From assembly GCF_013372625.1 (NCBI RefSeq), contig NZ_JABXFD010000102.1, positions 1 through 62,499 of the forward strand: 62,499 bases of DNA. Direction: 5' to 3'. Source of the DNA: Actinomadura sp. BRA 177 (GTDB lineage Bacteria > Actinomycetota > Actinomycetes > Streptosporangiales > Streptosporangiaceae). Both the position numbers and the translations under genes were made by a program. Below the pieces are notes generated by a model. That model did no database searches, had not been told where the DNA came from, and worked only from the letters and a program-made list of their open reading frames with translations. How positions within the stretch are numbered: the first letter of the stretch is position 1; every line of letters starts with the position of its first letter. Positions 49,661-59,061 of this stretch are shown here, in pieces.

Positions 49661-50845
49661 GTGGGAAAGCCGAACCGCCGGATCCTACCGACGATCATCG
49701 GCGTTTCGGTGCTGACGACCCTCGCCGCCAACGTGGCCGTCCTCGTCGCGCACGACGACGGCCCCGCCGACACGCGGCCGGACGAGAAGCGCGCCCGGTA
49801 CGTGGCCGCGTCCGGCAGCACCGGCCTGTCGCCCACGGCGGTCGCACCGCTCGGCAAGCGGCTCGAACCGCACGTCCTGGTGGCGGCCCCGTCGACGCTG
49901 CCGGCCGACCTCGTCCAGAAGGTCCGCGGCGCCAAGGGTGTGAAGGGCGTCGAGGTCGTGGACGCCGTGCAGGGCATGGTCGCGGGCAAGCGGGTCGGGC
50001 TGATGGGCGTGAACCCGTCCACGTTCCGCAACTACACGCCGAAGCCGACCGCCAAGTCGGACGCGCTCTGGCGCAACCTGGCGTCCGGCGACGTGGCGAT
50101 CTCGTTCACGATGGGCAGCGACGGCGGCGTCAAGCTCGGCAGCCAGGTCCCCACCGGCGGCAAGCAGCACCAGTCGCAGCTGCGCGTCGGCGCCTACGCG
50201 ACGATGGGCATCAGCGACGTCGACGCGGTCATCTCGCACACCACCGCGCAGGCGCTCGGGATGCCGAGCGGCAACGCGATGCTGATCAGCGTCCCGAAGA
50301 GCGAGCCGAAGACGTTCATCAAGAAGCTGCGCAAGGTCCTGCCGAAGCAGGCGAAGGCCGTCGCGGTCAACCCGGAGATCGACTTCCCGGAGGCCGGGGA
50401 CGTTCCCGCGTCCAACGGCCAGGTGATGACCGCGCAGCAGGTGCGGACGGTGATCAAGGCGGCGGGCACGCGGCTCGGCTGGCCGTACGTGTGGGGCGGC
50501 GAGTCCGAGGCCGAGGGCGGTTACGACTGCTCCGGCCTGATGCAGTTCGCGTTCGCCAAGGCGGGCATCAGGCTGCCGCGCGTCGCCGCCGACCAGGCCC
50601 GCGTCGGCTGGGTGATCCCCTACAGCAAGGCCGAGCCGGGCGACATGCTCATCTGGGCGAACGACCCGACCGCGCCCGGCTACATCTCGCACATCGCCCT
50701 CTACCTGGGCGACGGCAAGATGATCGCCGCGCCGCGCCGGGGCACCGTGGTGCAGGTCCAGAAGGTCTACACCCGCAACATGCGCGGCGCCGTCCGGGTG
50801 AGCCCGAAGACGGCCGCCAAGGTCGCCGCCGCCATCGGCGGCTGA
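49661..50845 (+). CDS. NlpC/P60 family cell-wall peptidase
   Basis: A 394-residue exported protein. The N-terminal TM/signal anchor is ILPTIIGVSVLTTLAANVAVLVA. A middle domain (residues about 50-245) of unknown fold contains VVDAVQGMVAGKRVGLMGVNPS. The C-terminal NlpC/P60 domain has Cys in GGYDCSGLMQFAF, His in YISHIALYLGDG and WPYVWGGES. It cuts peptide stems of peptidoglycan. Start: GTG 49661 has GAGGAG 7 nt upstream; GTG 49655 is also in frame. The 218-bp leader holds a CTACT-G-AGTAG dyad near 49493. Monocistronic. Confidence 0.92.
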   Translation: MGKPNRRILPTIIGVSVLTTLAANVAVLVAHDDGPADTRPDEKRARYVAASGSTGLSPTAVAPLGKRLEPHVLVAAPSTLPADLVQKVRGAKGVKGVEVVDAVQGMVAGKRVGLMGVNPSTFRNYTPKPTAKSDALWRNLASGDVAISFTMGSDGGVKLGSQVPTGGKQHQSQLRVGAYATMGISDVDAVISHTTAQALGMPSGNAMLISVPKSEPKTFIKKLRKVLPKQAKAVAVNPEIDFPEAGDVPASNGQVMTAQQVRTVIKAAGTRLGWPYVWGGESEAEGGYDCSGLMQFAFAKAGIRLPRVAADQARVGWVIPYSKAEPGDMLIWANDPTAPGYISHIALYLGDGKMIAAPRRGTVVQVQKVYTRNMRGAVRVSPKTAAKVAAAIGG

Positions 50846-50858
50846 CGGCGCGGCTGAC

Positions 50859-51497
50859 CTACAGCGGGCAGCCGCGGGCGAGGAAGTCCAGGTTGCGGTC
50901 CAGCAGGTCCGGGAGCTCCTCGTAGGTGACCTTGCCGTCGATCAGCCGGTACAGCGCGGCCTGCATGACGCCGAGGACCGCCCAGCTGAACGCCTCCACG
51001 TCCGAGTCGTCGGCGGCCCGCCCGGTGCGCTCGCCGATCGCCTCGCTCAGCAGCTCGAAGGTGCCGCGCATCGACTCGAACGTGCGGGCACGCAGGGCGG
51101 GGACGTCGGCGGTGAGCTGCAGCCGCATCCGGATGACCTCCAGGTCGTCCGCGTACAGCTGCGGCAGCATCTCCCGGAGCATGGCGCGCAGCGCGTCCAG
51201 CGGGGTCAGCTCGGGCGGCTGGTCGCGGATGACCTCCGCCATGATCGGGTCGTACTCGTCGGTGACCACGACGTCTTCCTTGGTGGGGAAGTAGCGGAAG
51301 AACGTGCTCGGCGAGATCTCCGCCGCCGCCGCGATCTGCTCGACCGTCGTCGCGTCGTAGCCGTGCTCGCTGAAGAGCCGGAGGGCGTGGTCCTGGATCG
51401 CCCTCCGGGTCCGCAGCTTCTTGCGCTCCCGCAGCGGGAGGCGGGAGAGCCGGTCTTCCATCCGGTCGATGGCGTGCTCAGGGGACGACGTGCTCAT
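50859..51497 (-). CDS. TetR family transcriptional regulator
   Basis: A 212-residue repressor. The HTH is KLRTRRAIQDHALRLFSEHGYDATTVEQIAAAAEISPSTFFRYFPTKEDVV. The C-terminal all-alpha ligand domain (AMLREMLPQLYADDLEVIRMRLQL and onward) is not informative about ligand. ATG 51497 lies inside the 3' end of the MFS gene, so the two are co-transcribed and coupled. It likely represses the MFS-tetR operon through the twin dyads at 53036-53063. Because the MFS gene is frameshifted, tetR is also in frame with the MFS N-terminal part. Confidence 0.93.
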   Translation of the reverse strand: MSTSSPEHAIDRMEDRLSRLPLRERKKLRTRRAIQDHALRLFSEHGYDATTVEQIAAAAEISPSTFFRYFPTKEDVVVTDEYDPIMAEVIRDQPPELTPLDALRAMLREMLPQLYADDLEVIRMRLQLTADVPALRARTFESMRGTFELLSEAIGERTGRAADDSDVEAFSWAVLGVMQAALYRLIDGKVTYEELPDLLDRNLDFLARGCPL

Positions 51498-53015
51498 GGT
51501 CCGATTCTCGGACATCGGCGGCGGGTGCCGCATCCCCCGCCGCGCGGCGCGGCATGAAGAGCCACAGCAGGACGGCGGCGGCGACCGCGGCGGCCCCGCA
51601 GGCGCCGAGCACCGCGTCCATGCCATGGACGTAGGCGTCCCGTGCCGAGGCGAGCAGCGCGCCGTCGTGCAGGCGGTCGGCGACGGCGACGGCGCCGCCG
51701 GCCGACTCGCGGGTCGGTCGGCGGCGTCCGCGGGCAGGTCGCCAGTGGAGACGCGGTCGCGGTAGATCGCGGACAGGACGCTGCCGAGGCCGGCGACGCC
51801 GAGGGTGCCGCCGGTCTGCCGGAGCGCCTGGACGAGCCCGGACCCGCGGCCGGCCTGGTCGGCGGGGAGCGCGGCGAGCACCGCGTCCATCGCCGGGATC
51901 AGCGTGAGGCCGGAGCCGACGCCGATGACGACCAGCCACGGCACGGTGGCGGCGTAGCCGTCGCCGGCGGCGCTGAGCATGCCCCAGCCGAAGCCGGCCG
52001 CCAGCACCAGCAGGCCCGTCACGATGATCGGCTTGTGCTCGGCGCGGCCGGCGACCCGGTCGGTGGCGACCGCGCCCGCCATCAGGCCGAGCAGCATCGG
52101 GATCAGCCGCAGCCCGGTGTCGAACACGTCCGCGCCCTGGACGGCCTGCAGGTACTGCGGCAGGACGAACAGGATCCCGCCCAGCATCAGGTTCGCGGTC
52201 ACGGCGGCGACCATCGCCCACACGAACGCGTTGTCGCGGAACAGCGCCATGTTCAGCATCGGCTCAGCCGCCCGCCGCTCCCACAGCACGAACCCGGTGA
52301 GGACGAGCGCGGCGGCGGCGAACGAGACGAGCACGACGGGGTCGGACCAGCCGCGCACCGGACCCTCGATGACCCCGTACACCAGCGCGACGAGGCCCGC
52401 CATTGACAGCAGTGAGCCGGTCATGTCGACGCGCGGGGCGGCCGGGTCGCGCGTCTCGGGCAGCAGGAGCGCGACCGCGATGCCGCCGACCACGACGACG
52501 GGGACGTTGATCAGGAAGATCGAGCCCCACCAGAAGTTGTCGAGCAGCCAGCCGCCGAGCAGCGGGCCGAGCGGCAGCCCGAGCGCGTTGGCGGCCGACC
52601 AGATCGCGACCGCCCTGGTCCGCTCCTCCGGCGGGAAGACGGCCGGGAGCATGGACATGGACAGCGGCAGGACGATCGCCGCGCCGACCCCCATGAACGC
52701 GCGGGCCGCGATGAGGCCGCCGGTGCCGCCGGCGAGCGCCCCGGCGAGCGAGGCGGCGCCGAAGATCCCGAGGCCGGTCAGCAGCAGCCACTTGCGGCCG
52801 AACCGGTCGCCGAGCAGCCCGGCCGGCAGCAGCAGCGCGCCGAAGACCAGCAGGTAGGAGTCCACGATCCACTGCAGCTCGCTGGTGCTCGCGTGCAGGT
52901 CCTCCGACAGCGTGGTCAGCGCCACGTTGAGGATCGTCATGTCGAACCCGAGCGCCAGCATGCACAGCGACAGCGCGCCGAGCCCGATCCAGCGCCGGGC
53001 GTGTCCCACCGCCAT
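51478..53015 (-). pseudogene. MFS drug exporter (DHA2, EmrB/QacA-like), frameshifted near its end
   Basis: The frame from ATG 53015 (perfect GGAGGTGA upstream) encodes a 14-TM drug/proton antiporter: GFDMTILNVALTTLSEDLHAS, LLGDRFGRKWLL, GPLLGGWLLDNFWW and QAGRGSGLVQALRQTGGTLG. At 51712-51716 one base is lacking. The expected RESAGGAVAVADRLHDG and last TM (VLGACGAAAVAAAVLLWLFMP) are in another frame that ends at 51478. The shifted frame runs without a stop through tetR, giving a 720-residue chimeric frame. The cause is either a recent mutation or a sequencing error. If real, the last TM is lost and efflux is probably impaired. Confidence 0.85.
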
Positions 53016-53035
53016 GGCGGTCACCTCCAAATGAG

Positions 53036-53063
53036 TTTCACTATGAAATGAGAGTAGCTCTCA
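53036..53063. promoter_or_regulatory. Twin dyad operator upstream of the MFS-tetR operon
   Basis: TTTCA-CTA-TGAAA (53036-53048) abuts TGAGAG-TAG-CTCTCA (53049-53063). Both are perfect inverted repeats with a 3-bp centre, 20-50 bp before the MFS ATG. They are likely TetR binding sites. Confidence 0.75.
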
Positions 53064-53118
53064 AAAGATGGTGAATGTCAAACGTGGCGACGGGCTGGCG
53101 TAGTGGAGTGTGGAGCTG

Positions 53119-53124
53119 TAATTT
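53119..53124 (+). promoter_or_regulatory. -10 element, likely leaderless mRNA
   Basis: TAATTT ends 7 bp before the ATG at 53132 in an AT-rich pocket (TAATTTTGATTAC). No ribosome site is present, so transcription probably starts at the ATG. Confidence 0.55.
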
Positions 53125-53131
53125 TGATTAC

Positions 53132-53653
53132 ATGACTACGAGTGAAGCGGCCGAGGAGCTGCGCGGCTGGTTCTCCGGGCGGCTTCCGGACGAGTGGTTC
53201 GACGGCGCCCCCGAGGTCGTCCTCGACCGCGAGGAGGCGAGCATCGTCGGCCGGCTGCCCCTGCCGCAGGGCGCCGAGGCGGTGTCGGGCGCGGAACGGG
53301 CCGGAAAGATCGCCGGGCACGTCCAGCGGTTCCGCGAGGAGACCCGCGAGCGGCGCATCGGCATCGCCCGCGAGGCCGAGCAGCGGTTCGGCTACAAGGT
53401 CTCCTGGGGCGTCGACTGCGACGGCGAGCTGGAGATGTTCACCCACCTGTCGGTGCCGGTCATGACCCGGCTGCGGCAGCCCGAGCGCCGCGTCCTGGAC
53501 ACGCTCGTGGACGCCGGCGTCGCGCGCAGCCGCAGCGACGCGCTCGCCTGGTGCGTCCGGCTGGTCGGCAAGAACACCGACGCGTGGCTCGCCGAACTGC
53601 GCACCGCGCTGCAGCACGTCGAACGCGCCCGCGCCGCAGGTCCGACGGCCTGA
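53132..53653 (+). CDS. Hypothetical protein
   Basis: I do not recognise this 173-residue protein. It has Trp-rich N-terminal segments (LRGWFSGRLPDEWFDGAPEV), a basic central helix (AGKIAGHVQRFREETRERRIGIAREAEQRFG), then VSWGVDCDGELEMFTHLSVPVMTRLRQPERRVLDTLVDAGVARSRSDALAWCVRLV. The last part resembles ribbon-helix-helix-like DNA-binding segments, tentatively. No TM or signal. It appears to be expressed as a leaderless mRNA, divergent from the MFS-tetR operon, and the operator dyads lie within 70 bp of its start. Confidence 0.8.
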   Translation: MTTSEAAEELRGWFSGRLPDEWFDGAPEVVLDREEASIVGRLPLPQGAEAVSGAERAGKIAGHVQRFREETRERRIGIAREAEQRFGYKVSWGVDCDGELEMFTHLSVPVMTRLRQPERRVLDTLVDAGVARSRSDALAWCVRLVGKNTDAWLAELRTALQHVERARAAGPTA

Positions 53654-53811
53654 CGCCCCCGTACGCCGGCCAGGCCGAAGCAGGCCGGCCGTCCCTTCCG
53701 GGCCGTCCTCCGCATTACCCTGACCCCACCGAAACGGCGGGACAAGTGTCGCGGGCGGGCCATAATTGAGCGTCCTCCCGCCAGGGACGGGTCGCTCGAA
53801 GGGAAGCCCAT

Positions 53812-54699
53812 ATGGGGGTTCGGCGTACGGGAATGCCGCGCATCGCGAAGCTGCGCGGCGGGCGGAGCGAGGGCGCGCGCCGCCGCCCCGCCGAGGGCGG
53901 CCGGCTCGTGTCGGCCGTCCGCCGCAGCGGCCCGTACGCGGCCTTCCGCGACGTCGTCTACCGGCTCTACGAGCGCCGGGTCGAGGCCGACCTGCCGACC
54001 GACGTCACGCCCCGGCACGTCGGCGTGATACTGGACGGGAACCGGCGCTGGGCCAGGTCGATGGGGCTGGCGGACGTCAACACCGGGCACCAGCGCGGCG
54101 CGCAGAAGATCTCCGAGCTGCTGCAGTGGAGCGCGGAGGCCGGCGTCGAGGTCGTCACGCTGTGGCTGCTGTCCACCGACAACCTGAACCGGCCCGCGGC
54201 CGAGCTGGCGCCGCTGCTGGAGATCATCGAGAACACCGTCGGCAAGCTCGCCGCCGACGGCTGGCATGTGAAGCCCGTCGGCGCCCTCGACCTGCTGCCC
54301 GATAAGACCGCGCGTGTCCTTAAAGATGCGGGTGAGACCACATCCGGCGCTCCCGGCCTGATTGTGAACGTCGCGGTTGGGTATGGAGGTAGACGTGAGA
54401 TCGCTGATGCGGTGCGCTCACTGCTCATCGAGCAGGCGAGCCGGGGCACCAGCATCGAGGAACTCGCCGAGTCCCTCGACGTGGAGCACATCGCGGAGCA
54501 TCTCTACACGCGCGGCCAGCCGGATCCGGACCTGGTCATCCGCACCTCGGGGGAGCAGCGTCTCTCCGGCTTCATGCTCTGGCAGAGCGCCCACTCGGAG
54601 TTCTACTTCTGCGAAGTCCATTGGCCGGACTTCCGCAAGGTCGACTTCCTCCGGGCCATGCGCTCCTACGCCGCGCGGCACCGGCGCTACGGTACCTGA
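53812..54699 (+). CDS. uppS: Cis-prenyl diphosphate synthase (Z-farnesyl/undecaprenyl type)
   Basis: A 295-residue cis-prenyltransferase extending isoprenoid diphosphates, giving the lipid carrier for cell-wall synthesis. Catalytic Asp75 is in VGVILDGNRRWARSMGL. Other motifs are LWLLSTDNLNRP, VAVGYGGRREI and the C-terminal LVIRTSGEQRLSGFMLWQSAHSEFYF with the Mg ligand Glu. The 60-residue basic N-terminus is typical of actinobacterial short-chain (Z-FPP synthase) homologues, which often sit beside phoH as here. Product length is not decided. ATG 53812 follows GAAGGGAAGC. Codons at 54301-54420 end in A/T far more than the rest. Confidence 0.93.
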   Translation: MGVRRTGMPRIAKLRGGRSEGARRRPAEGGRLVSAVRRSGPYAAFRDVVYRLYERRVEADLPTDVTPRHVGVILDGNRRWARSMGLADVNTGHQRGAQKISELLQWSAEAGVEVVTLWLLSTDNLNRPAAELAPLLEIIENTVGKLAADGWHVKPVGALDLLPDKTARVLKDAGETTSGAPGLIVNVAVGYGGRREIADAVRSLLIEQASRGTSIEELAESLDVEHIAEHLYTRGQPDPDLVIRTSGEQRLSGFMLWQSAHSEFYFCEVHWPDFRKVDFLRAMRSYAARHRRYGT

Positions 54700-54774
54700 C
54701 CGTCCCACGCGGACCACCGCCCCTGCGGCGGACCTGCGCGCCACCGGTTGGTTCCCCATAGTCAGGGAGATCGA

Positions 54775-56142
54775 GTGGCCACATCCTCCCCGCGCCGTCC
54801 CGGCATGTCCGGGAACACCTCCGGGGCCCAGGTCCCGGAGCGGCGCACGTACGTCCTCGACACCAGCGTCCTGCTCGCCGACCCCGGGGCGCTGACCCGG
54901 TTCGCCGAGCACGAGGTCGTACTCCCCATCGTCGTCATCTCCGAGCTGGAGGCCAAGCGCCACCACCCAGAGCTCGGGTACTTCGCCCGGCAGGCGCTGC
55001 GCACGCTGGACGACCTGCGGCTGCGGCACGGCCGGCTGGACGAGGCCGTGTCCGTCGAGGGGCCGCACGGCGACCAGGGCGGCACGCTCCGCGTCGAGCT
55101 GAACCACTCCGACCCGAGCGTGCTGCCGGACGGGTTCCGGCTCGGCGACAACGACACCCGGATCCTGTCGGTGGCGGGCTGGCTCGCGCACGAGGGGCGG
55201 GACGTCGTGCTCGTCTCCAAGGACCTGCCGATGCGGGTGAAGGCGTCCGCGGTCGGGCTCGCCGCCGAGGAGTACCGGGCGGAGCTGGCCGTCGTGGAGT
55301 CCGGCTGGACCGGGATGCGGGAGCTGGAGGTGCCCGCCGGGCCCGTCGAGGAGCTGTACGAGTCGGGGCGCGCCGACCTGGAGGAGGCGCGGGACCTGCC
55401 CTGCCACACGGGGCTGCGGCTGCTGTCGGAGCGCGGCTCCGCGCTCGGCCGGACGCTGCCGGACAAGTCGGTGAAGCTGGTGCGCGGCGACCGCGAGGTG
55501 TTCGGGCTGCGCGGCCGGTCCGCCGAGCAGCGGATCGCGCTCGACCTGCTGATGGACGAGGACGTCGGCATCGTCTCGCTCGGCGGGCGAGCCGGCACGG
55601 GCAAGTCGGCGCTCGCGCTGTGCGCCGGGCTGGAGGCCGTCATGGAGCGGCGCCGGCACCGCAAGGTCGTGGTGTTCCGCCCGCTGTACGCGGTCGGCGG
55701 CCAGGAGCTCGGCTACCTGCCCGGCTCGGAGAACGAGAAGATGTCGCCGTGGGCGCAGGCCGTCTACGACACGCTGTCGGCGGTGACGACGCCCGAGGTC
55801 ATCGAGGAGGTCGTGGACCGCGACATGCTGGAGGTGCTGCCGCTCACGCACATCCGCGGCCGGTCGCTGCACGACGCGTTCGTGATCGTGGACGAGGCGC
55901 AGTCGCTGGAGCGCGGCGTGCTGCTGACCGTCCTGTCGCGGATCGGCTCCGGGTCGCGGGTCGTGCTGACCCACGACGTGGCGCAGCGCGACAACCTGCG
56001 GGTGGGGCGGCACGACGGCGTCGCGGCCGTGGTGGAACGTTTGAAGGGCCACCCGCTGTTCGCGCACGTGACGCTGACCAGGTCGGAGCGGTCGCCGATC
56101 GCCGAGCTGGTCACCGACATGCTCGGTGACGTGGGGGCGTAG
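54775..56142 (+). CDS. PhoH family protein with PIN domain (PhoH2)
   Basis: A 455-residue fusion. The N-terminal PIN RNase domain has [12 protein letters not shown] with acidic residues in [21 protein letters not shown] and [15 protein letters not shown]. The C-terminal PhoH ATPase has Walker [37 protein letters not shown], Walker [14 protein letters not shown], and [12 protein letters not shown]. PhoH2 proteins are RNA helicases/RNases, in some species paired with an antitoxin; no antitoxin gene precedes this one. GTG start with AGGGAG upstream. It follows uppS by 75 bp and ends in a clear terminator. Confidence 0.94.
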   Translation: MATSSPRRPGMSGNTSGAQVPERRTYVLDTSVLLADPGALTRFAEHEVVLPIVVISELEAKRHHPELGYFARQALRTLDDLRLRHGRLDEAVSVEGPHGDQGGTLRVELNHSDPSVLPDGFRLGDNDTRILSVAGWLAHEGRDVVLVSKDLPMRVKASAVGLAAEEYRAELAVVESGWTGMRELEVPAGPVEELYESGRADLEEARDLPCHTGLRLLSERGSALGRTLPDKSVKLVRGDREVFGLRGRSAEQRIALDLLMDEDVGIVSLGGRAGTGKSALALCAGLEAVMERRRHRKVVVFRPLYAVGGQELGYLPGSENEKMSPWAQAVYDTLSAVTTPEVIEEVVDRDMLEVLPLTHIRGRSLHDAFVIVDEAQSLERGVLLTVLSRIGSGSRVVLTHDVAQRDNLRVGRHDGVAAVVERLKGHPLFAHVTLTRSERSPIAELVTDMLGDVGA

Positions 56143-56155
56143 CGGGAGACGCGTC

Positions 56156-56193
56156 GAAACCCCGGCGGACCTGGTGCGGGCCGCCGGGGTTTC
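56156..56193 (+). terminator. Rho-independent terminator after phoH
   Basis: GAAACCCCGGCGG (56156-56168) pairs with CCGCCGGGGTTTC (56181-56193) over a 12-nt loop, followed by TTGT. It lies 14 bp after the stop. Confidence 0.88.
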
Positions 56194-56228
56194 TTGTCTC
56201 AGAACACCCTGCTCCATTCCCTACAGAA

Positions 56229-56273
56229 CGTGATCACGAAACCTCGTACCGTTGAATTGTGATTAAGGTCACA
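56229..56273. promoter_or_regulatory. CRP-type site upstream of the transglycosylase gene
   Basis: TGTGATTAAGGTCACA at 56258-56273 is a perfect CRP/FNR-family palindrome (TGTGA-N6-TCACA). A second palindrome, CGTGATCACG, is at 56229-56238. In mycobacteria the CRP protein regulates the resuscitation factor rpfA through such a site, so cAMP-CRP control of this cell-wall gene is plausible. The site is 237 bp from the start codon. Confidence 0.75.
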
Positions 56274-56509
56274 GCGTTGCCCGCGTTGGTGGAGAAACGC
56301 AGGCCGGTCCGGGGTTTCGGCGGTTCGTCCGGGGAGTTGACAAGGATCCCACCGGCCGCATTTGTCTCGTTTCGGTTGCGCAGCGGCCCGCAGGCTCCGG
56401 CATTGTGTGTCCCCGTAAGCACGCCCCGGGCGGTGCCAGGCCGACCGGTCCGGGGGTGACACCAGCTCGTGCGCGCGTCCATGCGCGTGCGACCGTCGGA
56501 AGGACCGCC
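56274..56509 (+). other. Long leader of the transglycosylase-like gene
   Basis: The gene-free stretch 56143-56509 holds the phoH terminator, the CRP-type site, and this 236-bp leader. A -35-like TTGACA stands at 56337-56342 with a poor -10 17 bp on. CCGGTCCGGGG is repeated (near 56315 and 56440). Leaders of this gene class in actinomycetes often carry a c-di-AMP riboswitch, but I cannot match its conserved core here. Confidence 0.4.
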
Positions 56510-57526
56510 TTGTACGGAGACCATCCCGGGTCCCCTAGGCGAGACGAACGACAGAACTCGAACCACCCGGCCCCCGTCGCCGACGCGATGGCGGCCTTCA
56601 CACCGCCGTCCCCGGCGCAGTCCCCGGCATCGGCTCCGCGGGAGACCGCGCCGCAGCCGATCGTGTCGGAGGCGTCCGCGCCGCACGAGGACGATGTGCG
56701 GGTCGCCGGCACCGACCGTGCCGCGGCCGGTGCCCCCGCCGGCGACACGCTCGGCTTCCGCGCCATGCCGCCCGAGCCGATGCGCACCGGCGTCTCCGGC
56801 GAGGAGCCGCACGACGAGATCGCGTCCAACCGGCGCTCGCCGCACGGCAAGGGCGGTTCGGGCAGGCGCAACGGCATGCGGATCGTCGCGGTCGCCGCCG
56901 GCGCCGCCGTCGTGATCGGCGGCGGCGCGGTCGCCGCGTTCGCGCTGACCGGCGGTTCCGGCGACTCCGGCGACAGCGCCGCGACCGTCTCGCCGACCAG
57001 GAAGGTGGCGGACGCCGCGCCCAAGGTCGACCCGAAGGTCCTGGAGCAGCAGCGCAAGGAGCTGGCCCTCGAACGCGCCTCCCGCGCGACCCGCGAGGAC
57101 AGCGGCAAGGGGCCGTCCATCCACCCCAAGGGTGAGCCGATCCCGACCAAGACGCCCGAGAAGAAGAAGGACGACGACGGCGGCGGCAGCGGTGGCGGCG
57201 CCCCGGTCGGCGACCCGGTGCCGAAGGGCGAGGCGCAGGAGATCGCCAAGAAGCTCATGCCGAGCTTCGGGTTCACCGGCGACGGCCAGTTCGGCTGCCT
57301 GGTGAAGCTGTGGGACCGGGAGAGCGGCTGGAACACCCACGCGGCCAACCCCTCGGGCGCGTACGGCATCCCGCAGGCGCTGCCCGGCTCCAAGATGTCC
57401 AGCGCCGGCCCCGACTGGCGCAACAACGCCACCACGCAGATCAAGTGGGGCCTCGGCTACATCAAGGACCGCTACAAGACGCCCTGCGGCGGCTGGTCGC
57501 ACTTCCAGTCGGCCGGCTGGTACTGA
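56510..57526 (+). CDS. Transglycosylase-like cell-wall hydrolase
   Basis: A 338-residue protein: long disordered N-terminus (residues 1-120), one TM (MRIVAVAAGAAVVIGGGAVAAFAL) and a Lys/Asp/Gly-rich linker with KKKDDDGGGSGGG. The C-terminal lysozyme-like fold is GCLVKLWDRESGWNTHAANPSGAYGIPQALPGSKM and ends PCGGWSHFQSAGWY. The catalytic Glu is in DRESGW. It is membrane-anchored with the enzyme outside, probably cutting peptidoglycan glycan strands. TTG 56510 is chosen because GGAAGGA lies 6 nt upstream. A CRP-type site and long leader precede it. Confidence 0.88.
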   Translation: MYGDHPGSPRRDERQNSNHPAPVADAMAAFTPPSPAQSPASAPRETAPQPIVSEASAPHEDDVRVAGTDRAAAGAPAGDTLGFRAMPPEPMRTGVSGEEPHDEIASNRRSPHGKGGSGRRNGMRIVAVAAGAAVVIGGGAVAAFALTGGSGDSGDSAATVSPTRKVADAAPKVDPKVLEQQRKELALERASRATREDSGKGPSIHPKGEPIPTKTPEKKKDDDGGGSGGGAPVGDPVPKGEAQEIAKKLMPSFGFTGDGQFGCLVKLWDRESGWNTHAANPSGAYGIPQALPGSKMSSAGPDWRNNATTQIKWGLGYIKDRYKTPCGGWSHFQSAGWY

Positions 57527-57537
57527 GCCACGGTCCG

Positions 57538-57573
57538 GCGCGTCCCGGCGCCCACAGGGCCGCTGGGACGCGC
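57538..57573. terminator. Hairpin between convergent genes
   Basis: GCGCGTCCC (57538-57546) and GGGACGCGC (57565-57573) form a 9-bp stem with a GC-rich loop. It sits between the convergent transglycosylase and fumC stops and may serve both. Confidence 0.6.
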
Positions 57574-57580
57574 TCGGCCA

Positions 57581-58981
57581 TCACTTATCGGACGAATTGG
57601 TCATCCCGAGCACGTCGAGCGCCGCGTCGAGCTGCTCGGCGGTCAGCTTGCCCTCGTCCACGTAGCCGCGTTCGAGGACTACCTCGCGGATCGTCCGACG
57701 CTCGGCGAGCGCCTGCTTGGCGACCTTCGCCGCCTCCTCGTAGCCGATGTAGCGGTTCAGCGGCGTCACGATCGACGGTGACGACTCGGCGTACTCGCGC
57801 ATCCGGCCCTCGTCGGCCTCGATGCCGGCCACGCAGCGGTCCGCGAGCAGCCGCGACGCGTTCGCCAGCAGGGTGATCGACTCCAGCACGTTGCGGGCCA
57901 GCATCGGCAGCATCACGTTCAGCTCGAAGTTGCCGGACGCGCCGCCGAACGCGACCGCCGCGTCGTTCCCGATCACCTGCGCGGCGACCTGCGCCACCGC
58001 CTCCGGGATCACCGGGTTCACCTTCCCCGGCATGATGGACGAGCCGGGCTGCAGGTCGGGCAGCCGGATCTCGGCGAGCCCGGCGCGCGGCCCGGACCCC
58101 ATCCAGCGCAGATCGTTGACGATCTTGATGAGGCTCACCGCGACCGTGCGGAGCGCGCCGCTCGCCTCGACCAGGCCGTCCCGCGCGCCCTGCGCCTCGA
58201 AGTGGTCGCGGGCCTCGGTCAGCGGCAGCCCGGTGACGCGGGCGATCTCCGCGATGACGCGGGCGGCGAAGCCCTCGGGCGTGTTGATGCCGGTGCCGAC
58301 CGCCGTCCCGCCGAGCGGCAGCTCCGCGAGCCGAGGCAGGACGGCCTCCAGCCGCTCCACGCCGTGCCCCACCTGCGCCGCGTAGCCGCCGAACTCCTGG
58401 CCGAGCGTCACCGGCGTCGCGTCCATCAGGTGCGTGCGGCCCGACTTCACCACGGCCCGGAACTCCTCGGCCTTGCGCGCCAGCGCGGCCTCCAGATGCC
58501 GCAGCGCGGGGATCAGGTCGTTCAGGACGGCCCCGGTCGCCGCGATGTGGATGGACGACGGGAACACGTCATTGGACGACTGGGAGGCGTTCACGTGGTC
58601 GTTGGGATGGACGGGACGGCCGAGCCGCTCCTGCGCCAGCGTCGCCACGACCTCGTTCGTGTTCATGTTCGACGACGTCCCCGACCCGGTCTGGAACACG
58701 TCGATGGGGAACTGGTCGTCCCACCGTCCGTCCGCGACCTCCTGGGCGGCCTCGGTGATCGCGCCGGCGAGGTCCTTGTCGAGCACGCCGAGTTCGGCGT
58801 TGACCGTCGCCGCGGCGGCCTTGATCTGGCCGAGCGCGGCGATGTGCGCGGACTCCAGCCCTCGCCCGGAGATCGGGAAGTTCTCCACCGCGCGCTGCGT
58901 CTGCGCCGCCCATTTGGCCGCGGCGGGCACCCGCACCTCGCCCATGGAGTCGTGCTCGACCCGGAACCCCTGCTCGGACAT
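57581..58981 (-). CDS. fumC: Fumarate hydratase class II
   Basis: A 466-residue oxygen-stable, iron-free fumarase of the aspartase/fumarase superfamily. Signature [12 protein letters not shown], with the catalytic Ser. Other regions are [36 protein letters not shown] and [22 protein letters not shown] with the catalytic His. ATG 58981 has GGGAGGG upstream. TCA cycle, cytosol. A class I fumarase is encoded 1.5 kb away on the same strand, so the strain has both an iron-sulfur and an iron-free enzyme. Confidence 0.97.
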   Translation of the reverse strand: MSEQGFRVEHDSMGEVRVPAAAKWAAQTQRAVENFPISGRGLESAHIAALGQIKAAAATVNAELGVLDKDLAGAITEAAQEVADGRWDDQFPIDVFQTGSGTSSNMNTNEVVATLAQERLGRPVHPNDHVNASQSSNDVFPSSIHIAATGAVLNDLIPALRHLEAALARKAEEFRAVVKSGRTHLMDATPVTLGQEFGGYAAQVGHGVERLEAVLPRLAELPLGGTAVGTGINTPEGFAARVIAEIARVTGLPLTEARDHFEAQGARDGLVEASGALRTVAVSLIKIVNDLRWMGSGPRAGLAEIRLPDLQPGSSIMPGKVNPVIPEAVAQVAAQVIGNDAAVAFGGASGNFELNVMLPMLARNVLESITLLANASRLLADRCVAGIEADEGRMREYAESSPSIVTPLNRYIGYEEAAKVAKQALAERRTIREVVLERGYVDEGKLTAEQLDAALDVLGMTNSSDK

Positions 58982-59061
58982 GGAACCCTCCCGCTGCGAT
59001 CGTCGGCCGTCCTTCATGGCAGCCCGCCAGGCGACTCACGCATTCCCGGGGGTGGGGCTTC

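Noticed and set aside
53132..53653. Antitoxin or toxin assignment for the unknown protein
   Set aside because: The ribbon-helix-helix likeness is weak, the length is too great, and no partner gene overlaps.
54775..56142. PhoH2 toxin-antitoxin pair
   Set aside because: Mycobacterial PhoH2 can have a small antitoxin gene just upstream. Here the upstream gene is the prenyl synthase, and no small frame with a ribosome site fits the 75-bp gap.
56274..56509. c-di-AMP (ydaO-type) riboswitch in the transglycosylase leader
   Set aside because: The gene class makes it tempting, but I could not match the conserved core segments or a consistent fold by eye. It is kept only as a check.
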